From the NCBI GenBank assembly GCA_013423325.1, contig BLJB01000181.1, forward strand, positions 102,124 to 166,123: a stretch of DNA of 64,000 nucleotides, given 5' to 3'. The first letter of the stretch is position 1. Each line of letters starts with the position of its first letter. Below the pieces are notes generated by a model that searched no databases, was not told where the DNA came from, and saw only the letters and a program-made list of their open reading frames with translations. A program made the translations under genes and the position numbers. Below, piece after piece: positions 30,321 through 43,500 of this stretch. The DNA is from Usnea hakonensis. Its lineage: Eukaryota; Ascomycota; Lecanoromycetes; Lecanorales; Parmeliaceae.

Positions 30321-32046
30321 CTACGAAAAATCTCCCTCTTTGGCCTTCCATTGCTCCCCCCATGCATCGAGCGCTGCATCCTTAGACTCGAGCAAATCTT
30401 TCAGTACCGCAATCTGCTCCAATACCGACGCCTTGCTCGTGCCCCCTTTTGCAGATCTCATTTCAACACTTCTCTCGTAATTGAAGCACTGCTTTACGTC
30501 GTCGTCAAACCTATCGTCCACGCACTGTATTTGTTGGACGGATAATTTATCCATCTGCACGCCCTCGCTTTCTGCCAATGCGACGATGCGGCCAGAGATA
30601 TGATGCGTTTCTCGAAATGGCACTCCCTTCCGGACGAGGAACTCGGCGAGTTCGATGGCGAGCTGTACCAACAATGAGCAGGCTTTCATCACCGAGCAGG
30701 AACGACACGGGTTTACCTACCATATCTGGTGACAGCGCATCCAACATCTTTTCTTTTTGCAACTTCATCGTACTCACGACCCCGGTCAAGATTTGTACAC
30801 TCATCCCTACCGTATTCACGCAATCAATCATTGGCTCCACACTTTCCTGCAAATCCTTGTTGTACGTGCTCGGAGTACTCTTAATGCTCATCTGCAGCCC
30901 ACACGCCTGACCAAACACCCTACCACTCTTGCCCCTCAATAACTCCAGAGAATCCGGATTGTGCTTTTGTGGCATGAGGCTCGAACCCGTTGAGTATGCA
31001 TCACTCAGTTTCACGTACCCAAACTCGGCGGTTGAGTGGATGATCAGATCCTCCGCTAGTCTGCTCACATGAGACATTAGGAAAGAAGACCATTGTATAG
31101 ATTCGAGCGCAAAATCTCGATCAGCGACCGCAGCCATGGAATTCCACATCAACCCGTCGAACCCGAGCTCCTTAGCCATAGCCTCCCTGTCAATACCAAA
31201 CGGATTCCCACTCAGCGCTCCACACCCCAAGGGGCTCCTGTTGACCCTCTTAATCGTCTCTCGTAACCGCTGCAGATCCGCCGCAAAGGCCATCCCATAG
31301 CTCAGCAGCCAATGACTCCATCGGACTGGCTGTGCGCGCTGAAGATGGGTATATCCTGGCATCAGGATTTCAATCTCGACCTCGGCCCGACTGGTCATCA
31401 CCCTCAGGAGATCGACGAGATATCTGTCAATCTTCCTCAACTCATCTCTCAGCCACAGCCGCATGTCCGTGGCAATCTGCTCATTCCTACTCCGACCCGT
31501 ATGCAACTTCCCACCAACATCGTTGCCGATGATCTCACACAGTCTCCTTTCGTTCGCAGTATGTATATCCTCATCTGCCTCCTTGGCCTCAAAGGTATTG
31601 GTTTCCCACTCTTTCTTCACCTTTTCAAACCCCTCTTCTATCTTTTCAAACTCACCGCTCGTCAAGATGCCCCGGTTCTTGTTTGCGCGCGCAAACGCGA
31701 TCGAGCCGGCTATGTCTTGGGCATAGAGTATGCGGTCGTAGGGGAGGGAGGCATTGAACGTATTCTATCAACCACAACATTATAGTCAGCGAAATCCACT
31801 ACCGTACGCAAAGGCGAAGAAAGAGCGAGAAGGAAAATAAGAAACACCGTATATACCTACCATCAGAGGATCCATTCCACCTATGACCCATTCATCAGCA
31901 ACCTTGCCCTAACTTTAAAACCCCCCTCCCCGATCAAAGCACCTCAAAAAAGTAAATTCAATAGAAATAAACGAACCAGTAAACCTTCCTCCCCACAGCA
32001 TGTTCTTCCCCGGCTTCTTCATCTCCTCCTGAGACTGAGCCATCAT
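30321..32046 (-). CDS. ARG4: Argininosuccinate lyase
   Basis: Four exons on the minus strand: 32046-31977, 31880-31861, 31764-30721, 30662-30321; 491 residues. It cleaves argininosuccinate to arginine and fumarate, the last step of arginine synthesis. WGGRFTGGMDPLM is rebuilt from exons 1 and 2, including the 20-nt exon 2. HTGRSRNEQ, PGYTHLQRAQP and the fumarate-lyase signature GSSLMPQKHNP are intact. The C-terminal VPFRETHHISG is typical. The first of two tandem ATGs (32046) was taken; the second would remove one residue. Confidence 0.95.
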
Positions 32047-32751
32047 CTCTTACTTCACCTCCTCTAACCTCCAATCGTATCTTTTTCTTTTCTCGTCAAT
32101 GGGGAGAGAACCAAAAGAAATCAGTGCGCGCGAGTACAACACAGTATTTAAGAGGTAGCTTTTTATGAGGAATTAGGGGGGAGAGTGTCAATTGACAATA
32201 TTTAGATTTTTCTGTGAGGAGCGGAAGGAGTTCCGCATACAAGTACGTAATTCTACGCGAGGCTATAGATATGAGTATAAACATCCCGGTCTTCTTTCCT
32301 TTGAGTACGAGACTGTATTAGATGAAAATAGTATCGAGTCTAGACATCTACCGAGACTATGTACCAATATGTTGAGATGGATGGCATGCATTAAATTAAA
32401 AGGAGTAAGAAGGAGAAAGAAATCGTTGAAATGATCTCGCCCACAAGCTTTTGCGGAAGGGGGTATATGCAATTGAAGATAGGAGAAACCAAGAAAAATA
32501 AAACGAAAGGCTCCTGTACCTGTACTCTATGGTAGGGAGGAAAAGAACGAGTGCGTCCTCAACACAAACCTCCCAAGTGACAAACAGACGATTCCGGATG
32601 GGAGTTGATACCTTGATGCGCACCCCCGTTCGCCATGCTCTCGACTTTCGAAAAAACGGACGAATCGCACCCAAAATACCCCCAATTAGACGAGTTTATC
32701 CAATGCAGCAGCATAACCTTCCGGCCAAAAAGTCGCACCTTGGGTACGCGC
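32047..32751. other. Intergenic region upstream of ARG4
   Basis: About 0.7 kb. No supported gene; short frames only. Holds the ARG4 promoter and the 3' UTR of the lysine-rich repeat protein. Confidence 0.35.
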
Positions 32752-35700
32752 TCAGAATCCCCCCGTGACTTTTTGGAACCAGCTGGATCGTTTCCCTTGC
32801 CCAGTCTTGCCATCAAACGTCTTAGTGCCAGCCCCCAGCTTCACACCTCCGAGATCATTCGGTTTCGTATTCATGCTGCCCAGCCCTCCATACCTCTCCT
32901 CCGCGGCGCTGCCCTCACTGCTCCGGACCTCCTTCTCCTTTCTCCTCCTCCTGCGCTCGTCCTGTTCGTCGCCGAGGGGGTCCGTGTACATGCGGCTACT
33001 CCTCTTCGGTTTTTTGTGGCTCGCGCGCCTCATGTATTCGTCTTCCATTAGATCGTCGGCGGCACCTTTGGGCCTGAAGTCGGGGGCCTGTTCCATGATT
33101 GTGGGTTCGACTGGTGGGGGCTCGGGCGGATCCGAGGTTTGGGATTTGACCCAGGAGGTGGTGTGGTCGTTGCCACCGTAGGGGTCGTTCTCATTGACGG
33201 GCCGGGCGTTGCGAGAGTCAAAGTAGTCGTCCACAGGCGCCATGGTGGATTTTCGGCGCGAAGATTTGGGGCGTTCTGTGGATTTTTCCACGTGGGAGCG
33301 ACGACGGTCAGATGTGCGAGGTCGAGACGAGGATACCGCTGGGTCCTCTCTTTCTGTATCGCGTCGCTTAGATCTGGGTTTGAGGATGTCGTCTTCAAGC
33401 GCTCTGTTGGCCTCTTCTTCTCTGCGACGGGCCTCTCGTGCAGCTCGGCGGTCTTCCTTGTCTTCGAGGCGGCGGGCCTCGGCTTCTTCATCCTTGCGAG
33501 CTCTTCTGTCGCGGCCATCCTTGACCTTGGATTTGTCTGCTTCACGACGCTTGGCTCGTCGATTGGCCTCATACTTCAGAGCTTCTTCACGTTGCTCTTT
33601 GGCTACACGATCATCTTCTGCACGTTTAGCGCGTCTCTTCTCTCTCCGTGCATCCGCATCTTCGGCCTCGGTCATTCCCCCAAAATCTTTAGCTGTGTCA
33701 TAAACATAGCCCTCAGCTGCACGGTCAGTCTTCTCGGATTTTCTGCGGTCATCGCGACGAGGACGCTTGGCAGAGTCATCTCCTCCACTGACGGTACGCT
33801 TGCGGGGTGCTACCTCCTCATCTTCTACGACAGCTCTGCTCTTTGGACGCTCGTTGACCTCAGATACACGACGATTCTTACGGAATGCCCCGAACAGTCC
33901 GCCACCCAGTCCACTGGACTTGCTTTCAGGTTTCTTCGAGGTTGTGGCTGAGCGCTGGAATCCTTTAGGCTTGGTAATGAACTGCATGTCATCCGGCCCA
34001 GGCTCTACATTTGCGTCACCTGAAGAGCCCGCGTCAACCATAACAACATCATCGTCGAAGTCAGTTCCAATTTTGGACTTGCGCTTAGAGCTACTGGGCT
34101 CCATCTTGGAGTCTCGCTTGGATTTGGTCCTGTCCGGCAAATCTCTTCTCATAGATGAAGTTGGCTCAGCATTCGTTCCTTTGGACTTGCTCTTCAAGCC
34201 TTTGTCTTTGCTGGCGGAAGACTTTTTGCCATTGACAAGCGGGTCGTCCAAATCGTTCACCATGACCATGTCATCCGAGTCGATAGCATAGGGATCTGGA
34301 GCGGCTACATTGCACCCGTCAGCTGTCTCCAGCGGCTTCTCAAACACATCCGGAATGTTCTTACCAGGCATCTTCTGCTTGCCTCGAGTCGAGGCTTTCC
34401 TGTCCAGCTTAGCAGTGCCCATCATCTTTGCGGCTTTTGAAGTCATCTCCGGCGCTTCTTCAGCTGGTGGAGACGGAAGACCGGTGGCATCGACATCCAT
34501 CGACTGCCTCCTAGACGCAGCACTCTTGGGTACTGAAGCCGCGGTACTGTTTTTTCGAACAGATTTGGTCCGGGTGGGGGGTCCGCCGCCAAATAGCGCA
34601 CCGAAGCTTGAGCCCCGCGACTTGGGTGGACGGGACTCGGTCTTCTTTGGCTTTTCAGAGTCAGACGACTTCGGGTCAGATTTGACTGTCTCCTTGTCTT
34701 TCTCTTTGGCCGTCCGGGTCGACTTGGATCTACTAAAGCCAGGAGGAGCAGCCTTCTCCTTCTTTTGCGGCAATGGGACGTCAGTGTCATCCTTTGACTT
34801 AGTCTCCTTCTTCTTGGGAGGAGCTGCCCCCCAGAGACCCCAAGAAGAGGAGGCGCCTTCTTTAGCTATGCGAGGGCGCTCTTTCTTCGCAGGCTTTTCC
34901 TCTTTGGGCTCAGGCGGCGGTGTCGGTGGTCGCTTCGATTCAGGTGTATTGCGAGTGTTTGGAGTGAACTTGGAATCTTTGACAGATTTGACGCTCTTCT
35001 TACTTTCTTTCTTCTCGAGAACGGGTTCATCATCAAGGAGCTCATCGAGATTGTTGAATTCATCGTCCATACCAGGAAAACTGCCTGGAACGGCTTCTTC
35101 CTTTGCGTTTTTCTTCTTGGTTTTGGCTTCAGGCGAAAAGTCTTTAATTTTTGACGGGGGAGTTTTGGTTGATGCTACATCTTTGGTTTTACTCGTCGCA
35201 CCAGGTTTTTTATCGAATTTTGATGTTGGTTCGGGTTCTAGGACGGGTGGCGCAGACTCTGAAGGTTTATTGTTATTATTGTTGTTCTTCTCCTTCTCAA
35301 TCTCCTTGACCCTCTGTAAGACGGATGATGGTGTTGTTGTTTTTGTAGCCTTTGGAGTAGACATTGCTGACTTGAGAGATTTTGAAGGTTGCAAGGTTGA
35401 AGGTTGGTCATCTTTTTCTGGTGAAGTGGTTGTTTCTGGCTCATTCGAGACTGCCTTCTTTCCCGTCGACTTCTGATTGGTCAGATTTTTAGCTCCAATT
35501 TCCTTTTTGTCCAAGACATCATCTACTTTTTCTTTGCCATCCTTCTTGCCAGCTGTCTTTTTCAACCCAGATCCCCATGAGTATGAATTACTGAACGTGG
35601 CATCAATATCAACATCATCCATTTTGTCCTCATTCTTATTGTCCTTGGATTTGCCATTTTTGCCTTTACTCATCAAACCATCTGCAGCGTTATCCGTCAT

Positions 35701-38700
35701 ACCCTTTTTTTTCGCCACGCTGCTGCCTTTGCTAGCCTTGTCGCTATCTTTGGTGCTCGTTTTCCACAAGTTTCCCTCCTGTGCCGGATTTGTGGTTGAA
35801 AGTTCTTCGTCTAACGTCGCCATTATCTCGTCGTCGCTATCAAGGTCCTCTCCCTTTTCTTCCTCTTCCTTTGCCGCCTTATCCTTGTCCTTGGCGCTCG
35901 TTTTGGACTTGGAGGTAGCCGTCGTCCCTATACCGCTCCAGAAACTCTTGGCTGCTTTCGCAGGTGTATCCTCTTTAGAAGCATCTTTCTTCTTCAGCTC
36001 ATCCTTGGTCGACTGCTTGGAAAGATCATCTAATCTCTCCTCGACCTTGTCCTTGACGCCTTTCTTGCCGGCCTTCGTCTCCTCTTTGCCATCTTTCTTG
36101 GTGTCATTCTTTCCCTTCATTGTAGGCTTGGCAGCTGGAAGGTCACCCCACCCGTCGTCCGGCAGATCTTCTTCATGATCCTCCTCGGGTTCCGGAGTTA
36201 AGCCCTGAGAGGGCGGAGTAGGTGCTGGTGGTGGCGGCGGTGCCAACCAAGGCATCTCCTTCTTGCCGCCCTTCTTCTTGGATGCTCCTGCTCCCCAGGT
36301 TGGACCCCACCTGTCTTCCTCTGTAACCGGTACAGCATCAGGAGTTGAGTCTGCAAGCAGGTCCTTGGTCCTTGAGGTCTCGAGTGATGTGTTTGTCTTA
36401 CCCTTCTTGCCGATTTTTCCCTTTGACTTGTCCATTTCCTTCTTTTCTCTCTCCTCCTTTTCCCTTTCCTCGGCCTCTTCCCTTTCGATCCTCTCCCTCT
36501 CTTCAGCCTCTGACTTTTCTTTGGCTTCTTTTGCCTCTCTATCCTTCTTTTCTCTCTCCTTTTCCCTTTCCTTTTTCTTCCTCTCTTTGACGGAAAGACC
36601 AGCCCAATTAGAGATGTCGTCCTCCACTACCTCCTTCGTTTGCTCTGGTTCCAGCAGAGGGATGAATTCAGGCTCGGCAACTTTGCTCTTTTTGCCTTTC
36701 TTGTCCTTGTCCTTGTCCTTTTTGTCAGTATTCCAAACTCCAAACGAAGAAACATCTGGAACATCGGGCACAGGAGGCGGTGGCGATGATACTTCATCCC
36801 CCTTGGAGCCAGTGCTAGCAAGAGAATTCCATTTGTTTCTCTTGTCCTTCTTTTTATCAGAGCCGAAGCCACTCGCCCAGTCATCATCAGCTGCGACAAT
36901 GGCGGCGTCCGTACCAAACCTGGACTCAATGGCTGGCACAGGATCTTCCGGTACTTCTGATATAAGGCCTTTTTTGCCCTTCTTGCCCTTCGTGGATCCT
37001 GTGCGTGCCAGACTTGGCTTATCCTCAACCGACGGCTCTAGCTCTGATTTAACCTCGTCGACAGCGTCTTTCTTACCCTTCTTTTTATTATTTCTGGCCT
37101 CGAAGCCTCCCCATCCAGTGTCAATTTCAGGCTCAATTGTTTCCTCAACGTCCTCGTCCTGCTCTTCTTCAGGTTCATCCCAGAGATTGGATTTCTTGGC
37201 TTTCTTCTTATCCTTTTCTTTGTCCTTGACCTTCTTGCCGAGAGATGCCCTCTCGTCAACGGACTCTGGGCCGGGCTCCTTCGCCAATGGCTCTTCGGTC
37301 TTTTCATTGTCCTTCTTGCCCTTCTTCTTGCCCTCGTTTCTGGTGAACGAGCCCCATCCAATGTCTGCTTCAGGTTCTAGCTCTGGGACGATAGCCATCG
37401 TCGGCTCTCCAGGCTTATCGTCTTTTTTAGCCTTCTTGCCCTTCTTGTCGTCTTTCTTTCCGAATGAGCCAAAGCCAAAATCCAAGTCAGGCCCTGCATC
37501 TGGAAATGTCGTGACTGTTGGCTCTTCGATCTTGTCGAGCTCTTTCTTGCCTTTCTTGGCCTTCTTATCATCGTTCGTGTTCCACGCGCTGTAGCCGAAA
37601 TTCGGCTCGGATTCGAGTTCTTCCAAAACCGTGGTCGTTGGTTCTTCGCTTCTGTCGGCTTCTTTCTTGCCTCCTTTCTTCTTCTCCTTTTTACCGAACG
37701 AACCCCATGTAGCGTCGGCTGCCGGTTTTGACTCGGGTACCACGGCGATAGCCGGGTCTTCGACCTTCTCCGGTTCTTTCTTACCCTTCTTCATCTCTTT
37801 TTTGCCAAAGGTATTACCCCATCCAGTGTCAGCTTCTGGCTCCGGTTCCGGCATAACCGCAACAGCTTGCTCCTCGACTTCCGTAATCTTTTTGCCTTTC
37901 TTTCCGCCCTTCTTGGTGCCAAATCCACCCCATTCATCAGCAACAGGCTCTGCAGGTGTATGCGCAGCGGCGGGCAGAGGCGGTGGTGGAGCCATGTCTT
38001 CGCCTTTTTTCCCCCTTTTCTTGTTGGAAGGAGTCGTTCCCCAAGCAGTCCATGTATTCCCTGCAGCAGGATCCGTAAGTGCCGTACCAATAGTGTCTAA
38101 GTTTGGGTCGTTCGAAGCGTTGTCGAGGTTACCCTTCTTGGACTTCTTGTCCTTGTTGCCAACCCCCGTGAAGTTTGCCCAGTCGCCATTGCCCCCTATC
38201 TTATCTTCTTCTGCCCCTTCGTCCTCTTCACCAATCCCAAAATTGAATCCGCTGGTAGTTGTCTTTTTCTGGTTTTTCTTATTCCCACCAAATGACCAGG
38301 CATTGCTGCCAGTCGCATCAGCCATGGATTCCTTCGTAGCCCTAGAGAACGAGTCCGCAATATCCGTAGTCGCAGGATCAACTCCACTAAAATTCCAACT
38401 GCTGCCGGTATTCCAATTATTGCCTCCTCCCCAAGCACCGAAAGAACCGAACGTGCCGCTGTCCTTTGTTTCTGGAGGATCAAAGCTGAGGTCTAGCTTA
38501 GGCACACTGTCGTCCAAATTGACATCGGCAAAATCAGTCGTGCCATTGGATGTGGGCTCAGTCTAGGGCACATGAGCGATTACATTCATCTCTTTTTTCC
38601 ACCAAACTCTAACTTACCTTCCCCTTCTTGTCCTTCTTGCCCTTCTTAGTTGTCGTAGCCGTGAAACCTGCCCAGTCATCGCCTAAGTCCCCGTTCGCGT

Positions 38701-39588
38701 CATCGGCCCAGTCCAGGTTCCCAGCCCCGTTGACCTCCTCCTCTTCCTCCTGTCTCTTTTTTTCTTCATCTTTGGCCTTCTTGCCCTTCTTTTTCTTCCC
38801 TACGTCCCAATTGTTCCAGTCATCACCACCTCCGCCATCATCTCCTGCGCCGCCATCCCCATTATTGCCTCCTCCCGTTCCCCCTCCGCCGTCTTCCTCA
38901 CCCCCTTCTCCGCCTTCAGCGTTTCCTTCTCCGCCTTCGTCGTTCCACTTGGCTGCGTCCGCTTGCTTTTTCTGCTGCTGATTTTTCTTCTTGCCCACTT
39001 GACGGAAGCTCGACGTGTCACCGAAATCGATACTGGGCGTCGTCATTTGGCCTGGAAGCAAACTTTGGCTTGCAATCTTGTCGACATAGGAGGGTGGAGG
39101 CACGGGATAGTAGCGAACTGCGTGTGCTAGAGCCGGATTACCCGTGCAATCATAGCTTGGAGGTTCATCTGCTATTGAATCGTTGTATGAAGGTGGGGGC
39201 TCGAAGTGGGGCGGTTCGGTAGATCCTACGTTACCCGGCAGTACAACATCAAGGTTGTCGAGTATGAATTTGATGTTGTGCAGATACTGCACGCAGTCGA
39301 TCTGCTAGCAAGTTAGATGCCTTGTACATTCTCCCAAATAATTCTGCTCTCTGGGCTTTCTTTATTGTACGCCTCATCTTGGGGTGGTACGACACATGAA
39401 ACAAGGTAGGAGAGGTTGAAAGCATATTTGGGCTCCTACCTGGCTCGAAAGTGGCGCGGTCTTCTCCAATGCTAGATCCCGTTCTATGCACGAACTTGCA
39501 CACCGCCTCGCCAATGTACAATAACCAGCGTTCACCTCATCATTGCAGCCAATCTTTCGTCGCGGGATCTTTTGCTCGAGATATCCAT
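32752..39588 (-). CDS. Very large lysine/glutamate-rich repeat protein of unknown function
   Basis: Main exons on the minus strand: 39301-38618 and 38562-32752. Upstream exons run from a likely ATG at 39588 (MDISSKRSRDERLAAMM) through a short exon reading RCASSCIERDLALEKTAPLSSQ into IDCVQYLHN. Total about 2,200 residues. A short ordered N-terminus is followed by PPPSY motifs, Gly/Asp-rich tracts, then at least six imperfect units of about 40-50 residues: an acidic proline-rich part, a GWGSFGKK-like aromatic core and a KKGKK basic block. The middle is an E/K/R charged-helix region. The last third has KRRAKRAEDDR-type helices and ends in WFQKVTGGF. No enzyme domain is recognised. The low-complexity, nuclear-localisation-like composition suggests a structural or nuclear scaffold, but that is a guess. 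The 5' end is the least certain part; an upstream in-frame extension exists without a clear ATG. Confidence 0.75.
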
Positions 39589-40558
39589 TGTCGCGGTAGT
39601 CCTCGCAATGCGATCTGACAGCTCCTGCTGCCATTGCGGGCTTTTGGAGTGCTGAGTCGTGAGATCCTAGGCAGGGTCATTGAAGCAGCGGAGAAAGCGA
39701 AAGAACTAGCGATTGGAGCACGAAAAGTGGAAGCGTTCTGCAATCGACGTCTAGGAGAGCAGAAAGCCTCCCGATGAGCACAGAATCAATGGAATGAAGG
39801 ATAGAACGTTGCGTATTCCGATGCCGTTGTCGATAGAGTGGATGATGCGATCGAGAAGAGGCGGCAACAAATTAGTCACGAGGTTGGATTTCTACCCCCC
39901 CTTGTCGATTGTCGATTGTGTATCTATTGCCTTATCCTCGGCTTTACTTGCACAATTAATTATGATCGAGATACGTATATTATACTGAACATGAAGATAT
40001 GTCTTCTGTGGAAAAAGAAAAGAAGAATAAAAAAAAATTCACTGATTACTACCCTCCTATTATATGCAGAGCGCACGAAAATCTCTGACTACGACTTGCC
40101 ATTGGTGGTCTTCTTCGCTCCCTCGCAGCATCAGCAGAAGGCTTAAATCCATCCATTGGCTCCCGTAGACGTGGTGTAATCTGTAACTTGTAGTGCTACA
40201 GGACTAGGATAGCAAATGACCCGCAGGGTCGCCTTAGATGTAGATCTAGGCTTTATTTCATTACCTACTTTTCTGGCAAAACAATTACATCTGATATCTG
40301 TGTGCACCCTCTAATATGAGTATGATACAGGGAACCCGGCAGCCCTTCTCCGCATGCCCTCAAAGTAACAATCCTGTCTTTTTTGATGGCCTAGTAGCCA
40401 CCGTCTTTGAAACAATATTGTCTAACGCCCTTCACGGATGCAAAACACCGACCATGATCATAGCCTCAGAGGCAGTGGTTCTTTTTGTCCCCAACACCTT
40501 GCAAAATAAAATTCAATCCATAGGCCAACATCGTCCTTCCGTCGGAGGTCGAGTAGCT
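39589..40558. other. Spacer between repeat-protein 5' end and CHD1 3' end
   Basis: About 0.97 kb without a supported gene. Possible 5' exons of the lysine-rich protein may lie in 39589-39790 (a 3'-splice-like CTGCCTAG is near 39670). Confidence 0.35.
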
Positions 40559-43500
40559 TTATCCTCTCTGCTCTTGCTTCACGCCAACGCCGTTAACCTG
40601 GCCGTTCGCGTGCGGTGGCTCTACCTTCACGGGAGGCTCTTGTTGAGCCGATGGTGCGGCTGCAGACACTGAATTTGCGATGCGATCATACATATTCTTT
40701 ATGTTGCTTCCTGGAGTTCCCGCATTGGGCCAAAATTCCGCCACAAGGTCCCTAGGAGTAAGATCAGTTGAGCAAGAGCACGTAATGATCCGTGAAGGTC
40801 ACTTACCAGTAAGAAGCTTCGTCAGCCTCACTTGTAGTTGAATCCTCAGAAACCAGATTCGTCACAAAATTCCCAATCTTGACCAACTCCTCCCTCAAAA
40901 TCTTCGCTCGGGCGTGTTTGTCTCGCACACCTTCTTTCGTTGCACCTTGAACCGCCGTCAAGCTTCCACGGACAGGAGTGAAGAGTCTCAAAATAAATCT
41001 TCTGACTGTCATTTCACTGTCATCGGTTTGCGCACGGTGATTCGGTGAGTGGGGGCGACGATCTTCGTGTTTTCGGTCACTGCTTGGCTTAGGTCGGATC
41101 TCGCTTCTGGGAGTATGACCGTTCTGCTCTCCGTGAGAAATGCGTCGCTCAGTGCTATTCCGGTTGCGATGCTTCTCTGGTTCGCGATGCCCTCTTCGAG
41201 CGGAGGATGGAGCAGGCGAAGCCGACACACTCGTCCTGCTGTCCGCGATCCTAGCATACATGCCGTTTTTCTTGTTGTTGCGGTGATGATTTTCGACAGC
41301 ACGTTTTGCAGCGAGATTCGTGCCACCGCTTGTTTTCTCCTTGAGCACGGAGAGTAGATAATCGGCACGGCGTACCAGATGCACGGCGCCGGGTGACTTG
41401 ACGCTCTTCTCTTCGCCCTTACTCCGTTCCTCTTTTTTCTCGACACGATGCTCTTCTAAAAAGAATTTGTCTCCTAGAGCTAGGTCCGCATCGTCACGAA
41501 TCTGAACCCATGCGCCATAGCCATGGCGTACGATTCCAACGCAAAGCATCCCGTCTTCTTTAGCGCCCCAGTCGCAGGTGTAAGTTGCTCCCTTGGATGC
41601 TTCCGGAATACGAAAGCTCTTGGGATCTTGAACTTTCTCGGTGACCTCTTTCAGCATCCGCATCTCACTAGGACGTTCGACAATCGTCTCTGCGTTGATG
41701 CGCTTCACCCCCTTGAAATCGAAAAGCACAGCCTTCTTGTCCTTCTTAGTCAAACTCTTGCCATGCTGGCGTTCCAAAGCGTCAATGCGTTCCTGCTCTT
41801 CCTTCATGAGCTTGGACGCCTCGTCAATGATCTCCTGGAGAGAAGCTTTCAAAAGACCGCGGTCTCTTGAAGTTAGTCGAGCATCTTGTACTAATTCGTC
41901 CCCTCGATCGTCGATAGAGCCAAACCGTAGATAGCCACGAATTAAATTGCGGATTTCCTTCTCGTTCAGTTGGCGCTTCGGGTCTTGACCAGGTCGTTGA
42001 TCTGAATCTTCTGCACCTGCATCTATTGCGGCAAGATCTCTTGCGCGTTTCTTTGCAGCACGCTCTTCTCGCTCCTCATCAGCTTGTTTCCGCTTATTAC
42101 TTCGGGGCGCATTCTGCTCAATAACATCGGCGAGATAACGCTCGTCTGCCTTCTTCTTCTCTTCCGCCTTGATCTCATCAAGCTGGTCTTTGGGAATGAT
42201 TTGATCCCACTCAAGGTCAATCTTCACGTCCAAATACTCGAAGCTTTTGAGGAATTCTTCGCCACCGTCTGCGGCAACGCCTTCGGGTTGTTCGGTCTGA
42301 TGTTCTTCGGCATTCTCCAGCACGGATTCAATGTCGAGCTCTTCGAGCTTTTTTTGGTTGTCGGACTGTTGAAACATCTTCTCTCCACGGCGCTTTAAAA
42401 TGCGTGAGATGTCTTCAGACGAATTGGGCTCCGCTATAGCTTTGCCAACACGTGCCATCTTATCAGTTAACTCTTTTGCGTCTTTGTCCGTAACACCACG
42501 CTGTATCGTGATCCATTCGAGCATAAGCTTGTTGCGGGCCCGCTCGAGCACCTCTTCTTCGACGGTCTCCTTTGAAACAAGTCGATATATGCTGACCGGC
42601 TTCTGCTGCCCGATACGGTGAGCACGAGCCATCGCTTGAAGATCGGCTTGAGGATTCCAATCAGAGTCAAACAAGATCACTGTGTCAGCAGTCATCAGAT
42701 TTATCCCAAGACCTCCTGCCCTTGTTGATAACAGAAAGCAGAAGTCGTTGCTATCAGGAGCATTGAAATGATCAATGGCCATTCGACGAGGACCAGCGGC
42801 TATCGTACCGTCAAGGCGCTGAAACTGGTAGTTTCGGAGGTGCAAGTAGTCTCCCAGAATGTCAAGCATTTTGACCATCTGGCTGAAAATGAGAACACGG
42901 TGATTGTCTTTCTTCAACTTGGCAAGCAGCTGATCTAGTAGCATCATCTTGCCGCTACTGGTGATTATACCCTTGAGGATATCTTCGCGTCGTGGACTTG
43001 CGCCCAAGATTCGTTCTTCGGCGCTGGGAAACATGAATGGGTGGTTGCTGGCTTTCTTCAACTCCATCATGATGTTGAGTAGAGACTGCTTCTGACCCTT
43101 GGCGCCCTCATTGAGTGCAGTGTAGTTCCGAGTGAGAATGTTCTTGTAATAATCTAGTTGAACGTCTGACAGCTCGACTCGGATGATCTTTTCGGTCTTC
43201 TGTGGCAGCTGGCTTTCCACTTTGTTTTTGGTGCGGCGCAGCATGTAGGGTTGAATCGCTGTAGTCATCTGATTGATCTTCTCACTGGCCTCCTTCGATG
43301 AGAGGTCCATGTTCTCGTCAATGCGAATAACCCCAGGCATGAGGAAGTCCATAAGAGCGGAAAGTTCTCCAAGTGTGTTCTGCATGGGCGTACCAGTAAT
43401 CAGAAGACGACTAGGTGCCTTGAAGTCGAGCAGTCTAGCATACAACTGAGACTCTCGATTCTTGAGCCGATGTGCTTCATCAACTGCCATGAATTGCCAC

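Noticed and set aside
33139..38566. Long plus-strand open frames opposite the lysine-rich protein (up to about 440 codons)
   Set aside because: They are antisense shadows: AAG/GAG-rich codons on the minus strand give CTT/CTC on the plus strand, so stops are rare. The predicted Ser/Phe/Leu-rich proteins match no family.
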